Source: a virus. Taken from it: DNA of 61,714 nucleotides. Numbering within the stretch: position 1 is the first letter of the stretch; each line of letters opens with the position of its first letter. The stretch is from positions 1 to 61,714 of the IMG/VR virus record IMGVR_UViG_3300032213_001078. The stretch is one strand, 5' to 3'. Of the stretch, positions 22,293-31,397 are shown in pieces. The translations under genes and the position numbers were made by a program. The notes under the pieces were generated by a model. The model was not told where the DNA came from. It searched no databases and saw nothing but the letters and a program-made list of their open reading frames with translations.

Positions 22293-23936
22293 CTAAGCAA
22301 AAGCATTACAGTTCGTGTCAATACCAACAGTAACCGTGGTAACGCCTCTAGTAAAAGTGCTGCCTGGGTAATATGGAGATCCATCTATGTATACAACGTT
22401 GTATATCCTATACGCACTAAATCCGTAAATAGCGTAAGTTCCTGTGCCAACATTAAATGATCCAAACTGACCTTTTGTTACCGTTGAAGACGAACTATTA
22501 CCTATAGATCCTTCAGATGGTCCAATACAATCAGGACCAAGATACATATCAGCACTTATACCATAAGGAGAATCTATAGTGAAATTTCCATCTACGGCAT
22601 CACTTAAATTATATACGAAAACATATTCCCCACCCGCGTTTTGGAATACTCCAGAAATATATAAGAAAGCAGATGTTGGGTAACTAAAATTAGTGTAACC
22701 TCTCACATAATAAGTTCTACCTCCAACTACACTAAATGTTTTATTTGTATTAGAGTTGTAATCTACTGTAGTATCGTTGATTGTATTACCAGCACTATCG
22801 GTTACCAATAATCTTCTTGTTGAAGTTCCGTAAAGCGGTTTTGGATAATCAATGATATTTCCTGTGGCTTGTGCAAATAAAGAATCGTCCTGGAATATTG
22901 TTCCTCCAGTGTATAAAACGTCACCAGGAGTTGTGAATACCTCGTTGACAATATTACTTCCATTTTGATTAACAGCTACATTTCCATCTAAGAAAACTGT
23001 ACCATCATTGTATTCAGAGTTATTATAGTATAACGCTGTGATTGTTAAAGGACTTCTTGATGGTGTAATACTAGGAGTTCTTGATATTGAAATAGTAGGA
23101 GTTCTTGTTATAGAAACAGACGGTGTTACAGATTCTGAAGGCGTTCTTGTTATAGAAACCGATGGAGTTACAGACTCGCTAGGAGTTCTTGTTATAGAAA
23201 CAGAAGGCGTAACTGAAGTACTTGGAGTTCTTGTTACTGTAACACTAGGCGTAACTGATACGCTAGGAGTATTACTTATAGAAATAGAAGGAGTAACAGA
23301 ATTACTAGGCGTTCTTGTTATAGAAACACTTGGTGTAACTGATACACTAGGAGTATTACTTATAGAAACTCCCGGTGTTAAAGATATACTAGGTGTAGCC
23401 GATATAGAAACGCTAGGTGTTCTTGATACCGTTACACTAGGAGTAACTGAAACCGAAGGAGTAACAGATATGCTTGGAGTAACTGAAACCGACGGCGTTA
23501 CTGAAGAAGCCGGCGTAACTGATATCGATGGTGTTACAGATACAGATGGAGTAACAGATATACTAGGCGTAGCAGATATGGATACGCTTGGCGTCGCACT
23601 AGGCGTAACTGAAACTGTAACTGAAGGAGTAACAGATATCGAAGGTGTAGCTGAGATGGATACGCTCGGAGTAACTGAGAACGAAGGCGTAACTGATGGA
23701 GATGGAGTAGGACTTATAGGAACAATGTATCTAAAGTTACTATTTTGTCCGCAAGGATCCATATTTTCTAAAACTATATATTCTGCCGCATCAGGTACAG
23801 ATACTACGTAACCAGCATCTAGTTTGGAGGCCATAACGTTTTGTTCAACTATATTGTTAAAGTTGTCCCAATAGATAGTAAAAGGACCTGTTGCCATTCC
23901 TCTCTTAGTAATTTGTATGTATATCGATTGTGCCAT
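22293..23936 (-). CDS. Mucin-like Ser/Thr/Pro repeat tail protein 2 (547 aa)
   Basis: A unique N-terminal domain (about 1-74, MAQSIYIQITKRGMATGPFT...), a hexapeptide SVTPS repeat stalk (about 75-296) and a large C-terminal beta-rich domain of about 250 residues with Cys (GPDCIGPSEGSIGNS; VGIDTNCNAFA). Head and cap share no obvious sequence with those of protein 1, so only the stalk is common. The C-terminal part is a candidate receptor-binding tip. Four bases or so separate it from the third repeat protein, so they are co-transcribed. Confidence 0.75.
   Translation of the reverse strand: MAQSIYIQITKRGMATGPFTIYWDNFNNIVEQNVMASKLDAGYVVSVPDAAEYIVLENMDPCGQNSNFRYIVPISPTPSPSVTPSFSVTPSVSISATPSISVTPSVTVSVTPSATPSVSISATPSISVTPSVSVTPSISVTPASSVTPSVSVTPSISVTPSVSVTPSVTVSRTPSVSISATPSISLTPGVSISNTPSVSVTPSVSITRTPSNSVTPSISISNTPSVSVTPSVTVTRTPSTSVTPSVSITRTPSESVTPSVSITRTPSESVTPSVSITRTPTISISRTPSITPSRSPLTITALYYNNSEYNDGTVFLDGNVAVNQNGSNIVNEVFTTPGDVLYTGGTIFQDDSLFAQATGNIIDYPKPLYGTSTRRLLVTDSAGNTINDTTVDYNSNTNKTFSVVGGRTYYVRGYTNFSYPTSAFLYISGVFQNAGGEYVFVYNLSDAVDGNFTIDSPYGISADMYLGPDCIGPSEGSIGNSSSSTVTKGQFGSFNVGTGTYAIYGFSAYRIYNVVYIDGSPYYPGSTFTRGVTTVTVGIDTNCNAFA
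23049..23714 (-). repeat. Coding repeat: about 37 hexapeptide SxTPSx units
   Basis: Same 18-base/6-residue period as at 19590-20762, including ISxTPS and TRTPS variants. Confidence 0.85.
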
Positions 23937-23942
23937 TTTCTA

Positions 23943-25124
23943 TTAACAAGTTGAAATTTGTGATCCTACTTGACCTCCACTTACTGCAAATATTTGACCA
24001 GAACTGTTTGCTATAGCCGTTATATTTGTAAATAAGACGTTGTAAGATTGATATAAATAAACGCCTGGTGCAACGTTATTTACTCCAATACCAAAGAATA
24101 CGTTATCTTTATTCGCTACAGGGAATCCACTAGACTGTATAAAGCAAGGATCATATTGTGCGCCTACAGTAGTTCCTAATATAGGTGTTAATGATACGGT
24201 AGGAGTAGGTGTAGGAGTTACAGATACTGTAGGAGTTCTCGTAGGCGTAATTGATACTGAAGGAGTAGCTGTAGGAGTAAGAGACGCAAACGGGGTAATT
24301 GTCTGAGTTACACTAGGTGTAAGTGATACTGAAGGCGTTACACTTATTGTTACTGTAACAGAAGGCGTAATACTTGGAGTAATTGAAATACTAGGCGTTA
24401 CACTTACGCTAACTGAAACGCTCGGTGTTCTTGTTGGCGTAATAGAAACAGAAGGCGTTCTTGTTGGAGTAACAGAAGGCGTAACAGAAGGCGTTAAGAA
24501 CGGAGTCAAAGATACGCTTGGTGTAGGAGTAGGACTAGGAAGAATAGCTTGAATAAAGAAATCAAACGTAGGATCTTGGAAGATACAAACGTAATCAGGA
24601 TCTGTAAACACTATAACTCCTTGAGCGTAAAATATGTTTCCTACTTTTCTATTTCCAACTAAAGCATCTATTAAGTTACCGTTTCCGTCGTCAACAATAT
24701 GATAGTTGGTACTATCTGGATTTAAAGGCAATAAGTGCAAAGTATTTCTTGCTACTTGCTCACCAAATTCGTTTCTTGGAATATAGAAAAAAGAGATTTG
24801 AGAATTAGGAGAGGTGGGAAAATATCTTGCATCCTCATCACCAGATCCTGATGCGGCAGTAGATTGCCACTGAGGATCGTAACCACTACCTGTCGCCAAT
24901 AGAGAACCAGAAATATATTCTTTGTAATAGAGCTGTTTGATCAACTCGTAGTTAAGAGCGTTATTATCCAATGAGCCAGTCACGGTCATAGGATGATTAA
25001 AGCCCCTATTTATCGTGATTCCAACATCGTCTAAAGATTGACTATAATATGATGAAGAATACTTTAATTTAATAGGAGCTGAAGATATGTCTGAAAACCT
25101 TATCGTATTCTTCGAGCTGCTCAT
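23943..25124 (-). CDS. Mucin-like Ser/Thr/Pro repeat tail protein 3 (393 aa)
   Basis: Begins with a longer globular region (1-195): NTIRFSDISSAPIKLKYSSS and NDALNYELIKQLYYKEYI-like text typical of phage tail-associated proteins, then about 120 residues of TPS repeats (196-316, with TPTRTPSV and TPTPTP variants) and a 77-residue C-terminal domain with two Cys (DPCFIQSSGF; end ISTC). It is the first of the three repeat proteins to be transcribed. The N-terminal domain probably attaches to the baseplate or tail. Confidence 0.75.
   Translation of the reverse strand: MSSSKNTIRFSDISSAPIKLKYSSSYYSQSLDDVGITINRGFNHPMTVTGSLDNNALNYELIKQLYYKEYISGSLLATGSGYDPQWQSTAASGSGDEDARYFPTSPNSQISFFYIPRNEFGEQVARNTLHLLPLNPDSTNYHIVDDGNGNLIDALVGNRKVGNIFYAQGVIVFTDPDYVCIFQDPTFDFFIQAILPSPTPTPSVSLTPFLTPSVTPSVTPTRTPSVSITPTRTPSVSVSVSVTPSISITPSITPSVTVTISVTPSVSLTPSVTQTITPFASLTPTATPSVSITPTRTPTVSVTPTPTPTVSLTPILGTTVGAQYDPCFIQSSGFPVANKDNVFFGIGVNNVAPGVYLYQSYNVLFTNITAIANSSGQIFAVSGGQVGSQISTC
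24177..24539 (-). repeat. Coding repeat: TPS-rich stalk of mucin-like protein 3
   Basis: About 120 residues of SVTPS/ITPTRTPS units with less regular spacing than the other two stalks. Confidence 0.8.
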
Positions 25125-25133
25125 TGTTTATTT

Positions 25134-26195
25134 TTACCAGTCTAATTTAACTCTAATTAATGCCTCTTTCGTAAAGTCTTTAACTAAAGGTTTTGACATT
25201 TTAGCTACAGCCAACAATTCGTTATTGTCATTGTACATACCAACAGTTGTAGGGAATGTTTGAGGACTGTTAATGAAGTTAGAATAAACCAAGTTACCAG
25301 AACCAGATATGAATGAAGGGTTACTAGTGTAGTTGTATTCTCCGTTTTTAACTCTTACAAATACATAGTTAGAAGAGATTGTTTCTTGAGAATTTAATTG
25401 GAATCCAGATCCAGTTACAGAGAAAGCTCTAGCTCCACTTACAAATAATTCTAAAACTTTAGAATGATTGAATCCACCTAAAGCTGGTAAAGTACTACCG
25501 GTCATTTGTACGTTTAAACCTCCTGAACCAACTGGCAATGCCAAAGCTGATGGGTTTAAAATGATCGTGCCCATATCAGGTAAGTAGAAACCATAAGATC
25601 CAGCAGTTGTGTATCCTTTTGAAGCTCCCGCTAATGTTGGAGATGATGCAGCACTACCGTTAGATCCTGAAATTAAATTGTATAATCTTCCACCGTCAAC
25701 GTAAGTTATAGTAGAGATATCGTTTGAGTTATCGGTTAAAGATAATAAAGCAGATCCTGTGCCCAATACTAAGTTAAAAGTACCTGGCATTAAACTCTCT
25801 TTGTATCTGTTTCTATCAACAGGAAGAGCAATTAAATTTAAAGAAGAGGTTACTCCAGTTCCGTTATAAGAGAAATCTACTAAAGACTCAGCGTCTCCGT
25901 AAATTAAGTTTCTGTACTGTCCAAAAGTAATTCTACTTGGAGTATTTTGAGGGATCAACGGATTTAAAGGCGCTGAACCAGAACCGAAAGCGTGTCCGTA
26001 AGCAATAGAAAATTGAACTGCAGCATTGCTAAGATTAGATGCTGTTTGATACACATCTAAGTAATAACTTCCTGTAGCATTACCTGCTAAAGTAAAAAAT
26101 TGAGTAAGAACAGGAGAATTTGTGCTCCATGCTGGTGCTGTTACCGAATCTGCTGAGATCACAAAGTCTGTTGCGTCTAATCTTGAGAATGACAT
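25134..26195 (-). CDS. Tail/baseplate structural protein (353 aa)
   Basis: A beta-rich, Ser/Gly-rich protein. The first part has FTLAGNATGSYYLDVYQTAS, GHAFGSGSAPLNPLIPQNTP and RITFGQYRNLIYGD, blocks I associate with structural proteins of T4-like marine phages. The C-terminus (PSFISGSGNLVYSNFINS, then TTVGMYNDNNELLAVAKMSK) matches the separate 101-residue protein at 12876. Position between the large tail protein and the fibres suggests a baseplate adaptor that holds fibres. Confidence 0.65.
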   Translation of the reverse strand: MSFSRLDATDFVISADSVTAPAWSTNSPVLTQFFTLAGNATGSYYLDVYQTASNLSNAAVQFSIAYGHAFGSGSAPLNPLIPQNTPSRITFGQYRNLIYGDAESLVDFSYNGTGVTSSLNLIALPVDRNRYKESLMPGTFNLVLGTGSALLSLTDNSNDISTITYVDGGRLYNLISGSNGSAASSPTLAGASKGYTTAGSYGFYLPDMGTIILNPSALALPVGSGGLNVQMTGSTLPALGGFNHSKVLELFVSGARAFSVTGSGFQLNSQETISSNYVFVRVKNGEYNYTSNPSFISGSGNLVYSNFINSPQTFPTTVGMYNDNNELLAVAKMSKPLVKDFTKEALIRVKLDW

Positions 26196-26204
26196 AGTTT
26201 AATA

Positions 26205-26864
26205 TTATTGAGTTACTTTTGTAATGTTTACTGGTACACTTATTCTTGCTCCTGAATCTCTACCAACGATAACCAATGTGGTGTACAATGTAGAGTTATT
26301 TCCGAATAATGTATTTAATGTTGTAGCTGACAAGTTGATTGTTGTACCAATTACAGTCTTACTAACGTTAGTACCGATTGTAGTTGTGGTATTCAATGCT
26401 GTAGCTTCTGGAGTATTAACACCCAAACCATTGAAGGCACTCATTGTTCTAACGTCTCCGATGGTAGCAACGTAGCCCGATTGCTCGTAAGTGCTTGTAG
26501 CGCCTAAGTAGTTCAAAGTTTGAGGAGTAATAGATAGAGAAGCTCCTTGACGTAAAGAGATTGAGTTGTAGCCCACATCAATGATAGGAAGCTTAGCAGT
26601 ACCTCTTGGTAAAGTAATTAATTTGTACTTCATAATCTCTTGATCGTTAGGATATGCCTGTAAGATTGGCATAGCTTCGATTGCTTCGCCATAAAACGCA
26701 GACCCTGATGGGTGGTTAGGATTGTAAAGGGTATAATCGATCTCGTCGTCTGACAAAGAGAATTGAGTAATTCTAAAAGAACCATCGTTTCTAGCCAAAA
26801 GTTCTCTACCCTTTTTGGTTAAGATGGCGTCTACTACTACTGATGTGCTACTTAAATATGACAT
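26205..26864 (-). CDS. Conserved phage structural protein (219 aa)
   Basis: The N-terminus SVVVDAILTKKGRELLARND, then GSFRITQFSLSDDEIDYTLY, is a block I recall from many T4-like marine phage tail clusters, annotated only as structural. The rest is a beta-rich Thr/Asn domain (TTTTIGTNVSKTVIGTTINL). It is encoded just after the 1365-residue tail protein and preceded by an ATATTTATTT element, so it may begin a late sub-transcript. Confidence 0.65.
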   Translation of the reverse strand: MSYLSSTSVVVDAILTKKGRELLARNDGSFRITQFSLSDDEIDYTLYNPNHPSGSAFYGEAIEAMPILQAYPNDQEIMKYKLITLPRGTAKLPIIDVGYNSISLRQGASLSITPQTLNYLGATSTYEQSGYVATIGDVRTMSAFNGLGVNTPEATALNTTTTIGTNVSKTVIGTTINLSATTLNTLFGNNSTLYTTLVIVGRDSGARISVPVNITKVTQ

Positions 26865-26878
26865 TTTGTGTGCTTTGT

Positions 26879-26888
26879 AAATAAATAT
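26879..26888 (-). promoter_or_regulatory. ATATTTATTT element
   Basis: On the minus strand the element lies 14 bases before the ATG of the 219-residue structural gene, in an 89-base gene-free gap. Confidence 0.4.
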
Positions 26889-26953
26889 TGTGTAAAACTG
26901 TTTTGAAATATAACCTTTTTCTTTCTAATTGATATATAAATATTTGTGGTGCC

Positions 26954-29900
26954 TTAAATTAAATTTTGCTGTTTCAAAGCTTTGACCAAATTTCCCGAGT
27001 TTCTTCTTACTAAAGGGTTAATATATTGAGGGAATACTAAACCATCTTGAGGTATATTGGTACTAGAGGTATAGTTCAATATCAAGTTTGTCTCATCTGG
27101 GATATGCTTTAAGACTATGTATCTAGAAACAAAGCTTGGGAAACTTGTGCTATCTATATTATTCAAACTGATACCTCTATCTATATTAACATAATAGTAA
27201 GTAGTTCCAGCCTCTTGAGCTTGATACGCTGATATTACTCTAAATTCGTCCTCTCTTCCAAATGTTTGAGACTGTTTATTGTAAAGTCTTACCATATCTC
27301 CTTTTTCTACAGTGAATGGGAATACTGGTGTTTCTAAACCTGGCGCTGGTTGACCTGCGAAAGTAAAGCTACCATAGTATAGCGATTGAGTTACTGAAAG
27401 TCTAAGAGTTGTGTTATTAACTGCATACCATCTACTTTGAGAAGTCGATTCACTTACACTATTAAAGAATACTGTTTGATTAAAGGTCTGAACCGTACCA
27501 GGCGTGAAAGCAGATACGTCGAACAACTCAGGCGCTAAGAATAAACTAGGATCTCCAGGCATTACTTGATTTAATGTTTGAGAAAAAGCTGTTCCAGAGT
27601 TATATTCTAAATAAAGAATTTGATCTGAGTAACCTAAATTTATTGCAGCGGAAGTAGCTCTTCTTCTTAATCCTATTCTTAAATTTTGAGAGATAGGAGT
27701 AGGAGTTAAACCATAACTAATAACTACATTGTAAGTAAATTGAATACCTGGTGCAACTAAAGTTGAAGCTATAGAGAAATTATCTATATTATTACTACTA
27801 TTAGGAATAAAGTAGTTGGCAGATCCTGTAGCTTGGAATTGGTTTTGCGCAGCAAAAGGATCTCTAAATAAATAAACCATGTTGGCTGTAGATCCAGTGT
27901 TGTATAAAACTGGAGAGTATCTATAACCGCCTTCAAATAAAGATAAGTTTCTATTGTTAGTTAAAAACTGTATGTTTTGATCATCTGGATTGTAGTCAAA
28001 TAAAGACACATCCACTGTTTCTCCTGATTTGAATACATTCTGAACAGTGAAGATATTCTCGTTAGCTTTTGTTAAGTTCAATACATTTTGATCGTTATTG
28101 AAAATATATTTAATTTGAGCATTTACTCTACCAGGTAATTGGAAAGAAGAAGAGTACATGTCTACTAAGTAAGCATATTGAAACTTAATCTTATCTATCG
28201 CCGCAGTGCTACCATAAGACTCATCTCCTTCTGTATAATCATTATAATTAGCACTTACTGTTTTAGATCCATAATATCTTGGTACTGTGAAAGAATTCAA
28301 TCTATAGTTTGTATCCTGTAATTCTGCGTAAGGATTATTAGGATTAGTGTAAGTATTATAGTTATCTGTCTGAGCTCTATTAATAGACTGAGTGATCAAA
28401 CCTAAATTAATAGGAGTTAACTGATCAGAAGTATAGTCTAAATTAAAGAATCTTTCTGATCTAACTGAAGCGGAAACGTTTTGATAAAGATAATCTAAAG
28501 AATATGTAGTGTAATTAGTTTGAACTCCATTATATTGTATAGAAGAAACTTCTGTTTGATCTCCTATAGAAGTTTGAGTAGTCGCAGTAATTACTGTTCC
28601 TCCAAATTCTCCATTGTATAATTCTATTCCATCTGTGCTAGTGTATGGAATTAATCCCAAAGAAGAAGTATAAAAGCCAGAGTTAGTAGTACTTCCAGAA
28701 ATAGCTCCAGCAATGCCTCCGTCTACGTAGATCATATCAATAGACTGGGATACGTTATTATCCATGCTCATGCTAGGCTCGTGTCTAGCGTACTTATTTC
28801 TCTCTAGAATGTGACTCTTAACAATTATACCAGTAGACAAATTTGCTCTCGCTGGCACAAAGTCTCTAACTGTTTTAAATAGTACGTTGTTGTAGTACTT
28901 GATTAATCTAATATATTCCCAAACACTATGAGGTTGAGTATAAGATGCAAAATATGCTTCTTTTTGAGCTTCTAAACTTGGGTAATAATTAGCGTAAGCA
29001 TCCGAAGGTTTACCTATTAATTGATTGATATTCAAAGTAGGCAAAGAACCAGTTATGTTTGCATTGATAGTATTTGCAGGAGAAAAACCAACTTCTACGT
29101 TTGTTGAGTTAATTCTTTTATCTGTGTTGTACCATTGAAGTGTAGCATAAGGAGAAAGTACAGACGCACTCAATTCAGTAGGAGTTGTGTATTGATCCAT
29201 ATGTTGAAAGATCATATGGTTGTCTTCCATAGAGCCTGACACGATATCAATCTTGTCATTATTTATTTCAAATACACCAACACTTCCAGACCAGTATTCT
29301 CCGCCAAATTCGTTAACTGTTAAGATGCTTTCAGGAATACCGAAAGTAGAAATTAATGCTTTAACAGATCTTTGAGTTCCTCTTGTTTTTAACAAGTAAG
29401 GTAAGTTATGATAAAGTCTTTTATATAATTCGCCTTGTAAATCTTCGTTTCCTAAAGTTGGAATACTAGAGGTAACATAAGTGTTTATAACTTCTGATCC
29501 TGTTGGAGGCAATAAAGTTCCATCAGGATTAATACCAAATAATGTATAGTATAAGTTGTCTGAAACGTTTGAGTTCGTATATAGTTCGAATCCTAAACCT
29601 CTTAAAGCATCAGATACCATGTCTAAAGATATTCCAGTTTCAGGATTATTAGTAGCATCATATCTTGTAGTAACGTCTTTGTAGTACAACCAAATATTAT
29701 CAAAGTGTTGACCAATCATATTCAAGAATGTCGTGTAAGGAGCATTGCTTGGATCGTCCAACAAGTATTGTGGAATAGCGTTAGTTAATTGATCTTTGTT
29801 TGTCGCATCGTAAAGAGAAGCTGAGTATAACAAAGAAGAGGTATAAGCACTAGGAACAGTTTCAGCAGAGCCTAACCAATTTATGGCTTCTGAAGAGGTT

Positions 29901-31051
29901 ACTGAATACAGCTCGTAAGGTTGTGTATTGGTTTGTTTAGGCCAAGCCCAACTAGCCGACGTAAAATATAAGTAGTATTCATAAAGATCAAACTTCTCTA
30001 TAAGACTATCAACAGATTTTTGAATTACATTTATAGAAGAAGACACAATGTTGATACTAGTACCATTATTGTAAAGTTCGTTCTGCGCAGCAATTTGTGC
30101 ATTGTAGCTTTCTAATAACTGCAACTTATATACGAAGTTGTTTACTCTTTCTGTAGCGTTAGAGAAGTGTATGAAGTTACCAAAGTTAGTGTAGTCTACG
30201 TTAATATCTACTGACTTGTCTTGATAGTAAGACAACATCTTTTGGTAAGAAGAACTAATTTCACTTGTCAAAAGACTTGCATAAGAATAGTACTCTGTAG
30301 TTTGACCGTTCTTGTCGTTTACAGCTATCTTAAAGTTAGGACCTCTTAAAGAATCTGTAGTAACTTGTACATTAGCTTCTATTTGAAAGTCTATATTAAA
30401 GCTAACAGACTCCGCAACTTTATCGACCAACCATAATTCAGACTTAACATCGTAAGCTTCAGGAAGTGGTTCGTAAAGTTTAATAAGTAGTGTAGATTCG
30501 CCTGTGTCAGGATCTTCTGAATAAGCTACGTTATTTGCAATGATTAACTCGTTATTTCCAAAGTTTAAATAAAAGTCTGGATAATAATTTTTTGTAGTAA
30601 CGTAGTTTTGATATTGACTAAAAGCATTTAGTATTACAGTGTTACTTAATACTTGAGAAGCCAATCGTATTTCTGTTCTTGAAGAAGAGATTTCTTTTAT
30701 CCAATAAAAAGTACCAAAAGATGAATTGAATAGTCTTCTTAAAAAATTGTATTGAGTATTTAGTGTTCCTCTATTAAAACCTAAAGTAGTTAAATCTTTT
30801 TCTGGATCTAATACTAAAGCAGAGTATCTATTCTCGTTTATTTTATTCTTAGAATCTGGATAGTAGTCTTCTAATTGATAGTTAACAAACTCTAAGTTTC
30901 CATTTTGATCGTACACGAAAAATTCTATATAATCGCTTGAGTCTCCAAACTCAGCTGTTATATAGTTTGACGTTATTAATCGATCGTCTTGAGGAGAATA
31001 ATCCTGTTGAACAATTCCAGGTCCATCATATATTATGTTAACTTTTTCCAT
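26954..31051 (-). CDS. Large tail/baseplate structural protein (1365 aa)
   Basis: The largest gene in the window. A central block LYKRLYHNLPYLLKTRGTQR, then SVKALISTFGIPESILTVNE, is a signature I recall from large baseplate-cluster proteins of T4-like marine phages. The rest is rich in Asn, Tyr, Ser and Thr with beta character and no hydrophobic segments. It follows gp6-like, 367- and 114-residue genes in transcription order, so it probably forms peripheral baseplate structure connecting fibres. The overlap with the 114-residue gene is one base. Confidence 0.7.
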   Translation of the reverse strand: MEKVNIIYDGPGIVQQDYSPQDDRLITSNYITAEFGDSSDYIEFFVYDQNGNLEFVNYQLEDYYPDSKNKINENRYSALVLDPEKDLTTLGFNRGTLNTQYNFLRRLFNSSFGTFYWIKEISSSRTEIRLASQVLSNTVILNAFSQYQNYVTTKNYYPDFYLNFGNNELIIANNVAYSEDPDTGESTLLIKLYEPLPEAYDVKSELWLVDKVAESVSFNIDFQIEANVQVTTDSLRGPNFKIAVNDKNGQTTEYYSYASLLTSEISSSYQKMLSYYQDKSVDINVDYTNFGNFIHFSNATERVNNFVYKLQLLESYNAQIAAQNELYNNGTSINIVSSSINVIQKSVDSLIEKFDLYEYYLYFTSASWAWPKQTNTQPYELYSVTSSEAINWLGSAETVPSAYTSSLLYSASLYDATNKDQLTNAIPQYLLDDPSNAPYTTFLNMIGQHFDNIWLYYKDVTTRYDATNNPETGISLDMVSDALRGLGFELYTNSNVSDNLYYTLFGINPDGTLLPPTGSEVINTYVTSSIPTLGNEDLQGELYKRLYHNLPYLLKTRGTQRSVKALISTFGIPESILTVNEFGGEYWSGSVGVFEINNDKIDIVSGSMEDNHMIFQHMDQYTTPTELSASVLSPYATLQWYNTDKRINSTNVEVGFSPANTINANITGSLPTLNINQLIGKPSDAYANYYPSLEAQKEAYFASYTQPHSVWEYIRLIKYYNNVLFKTVRDFVPARANLSTGIIVKSHILERNKYARHEPSMSMDNNVSQSIDMIYVDGGIAGAISGSTTNSGFYTSSLGLIPYTSTDGIELYNGEFGGTVITATTQTSIGDQTEVSSIQYNGVQTNYTTYSLDYLYQNVSASVRSERFFNLDYTSDQLTPINLGLITQSINRAQTDNYNTYTNPNNPYAELQDTNYRLNSFTVPRYYGSKTVSANYNDYTEGDESYGSTAAIDKIKFQYAYLVDMYSSSFQLPGRVNAQIKYIFNNDQNVLNLTKANENIFTVQNVFKSGETVDVSLFDYNPDDQNIQFLTNNRNLSLFEGGYRYSPVLYNTGSTANMVYLFRDPFAAQNQFQATGSANYFIPNSSNNIDNFSIASTLVAPGIQFTYNVVISYGLTPTPISQNLRIGLRRRATSAAINLGYSDQILYLEYNSGTAFSQTLNQVMPGDPSLFLAPELFDVSAFTPGTVQTFNQTVFFNSVSESTSQSRWYAVNNTTLRLSVTQSLYYGSFTFAGQPAPGLETPVFPFTVEKGDMVRLYNKQSQTFGREDEFRVISAYQAQEAGTTYYYVNIDRGISLNNIDSTSFPSFVSRYIVLKHIPDETNLILNYTSSTNIPQDGLVFPQYINPLVRRNSGNLVKALKQQNLI

Positions 31052-31395
31052 TAAAGTACTTTATTGATAGTTAGATACGTTTGACTTAAATCTAAAATCT
31101 GTTGACGAAGAGCGTTGATCTCTTCTATCAATGCCTGCTTCTCAGGATCTAATACAGATCCGCCTATATATTCTTGACTTCTTGCAACTAAAGACTCATG
31201 AGATTCCGATGTACCATTTGCTGGAATATCAAAAAATAACTGATCATAGTATCTAAAAAAATCTTCTACGGTAACAGACTCTGGCGCTGGAGCTGGTATT
31301 GCAGCAGGCGCCAATTCTGTAAAACTAGAATTTATTACCTTGTTATAGGTATTGACTCCTCTTACCTCTTTTACTAAATCTACCGATGTTGACAT
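31051..31395 (-). CDS. Small baseplate-cluster protein (114 aa)
   Basis: Short protein with an Ala/Pro-rich middle (PAAIPAPAPESVTVEDFFRY) and a C-terminal coiled-coil helix (KQALIEEINALRQQILDLSQ). It is coupled to the 1365-residue gene by a one-base overlap. The coiled coil may trimerise or dock to its large neighbour. No family recognised. Confidence 0.6.
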   Translation of the reverse strand: MSTSVDLVKEVRGVNTYNKVINSSFTELAPAAIPAPAPESVTVEDFFRYYDQLFFDIPANGTSESHESLVARSQEYIGGSVLDPEKQALIEEINALRQQILDLSQTYLTINKVL

Positions 31396-31397
31396 TT

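Noticed and set aside
23038-23811. Second plus-strand open frame with GVTDTLGV repeats
   Set aside because: Same reason: antisense shadow of the stalk of mucin-like protein 2.
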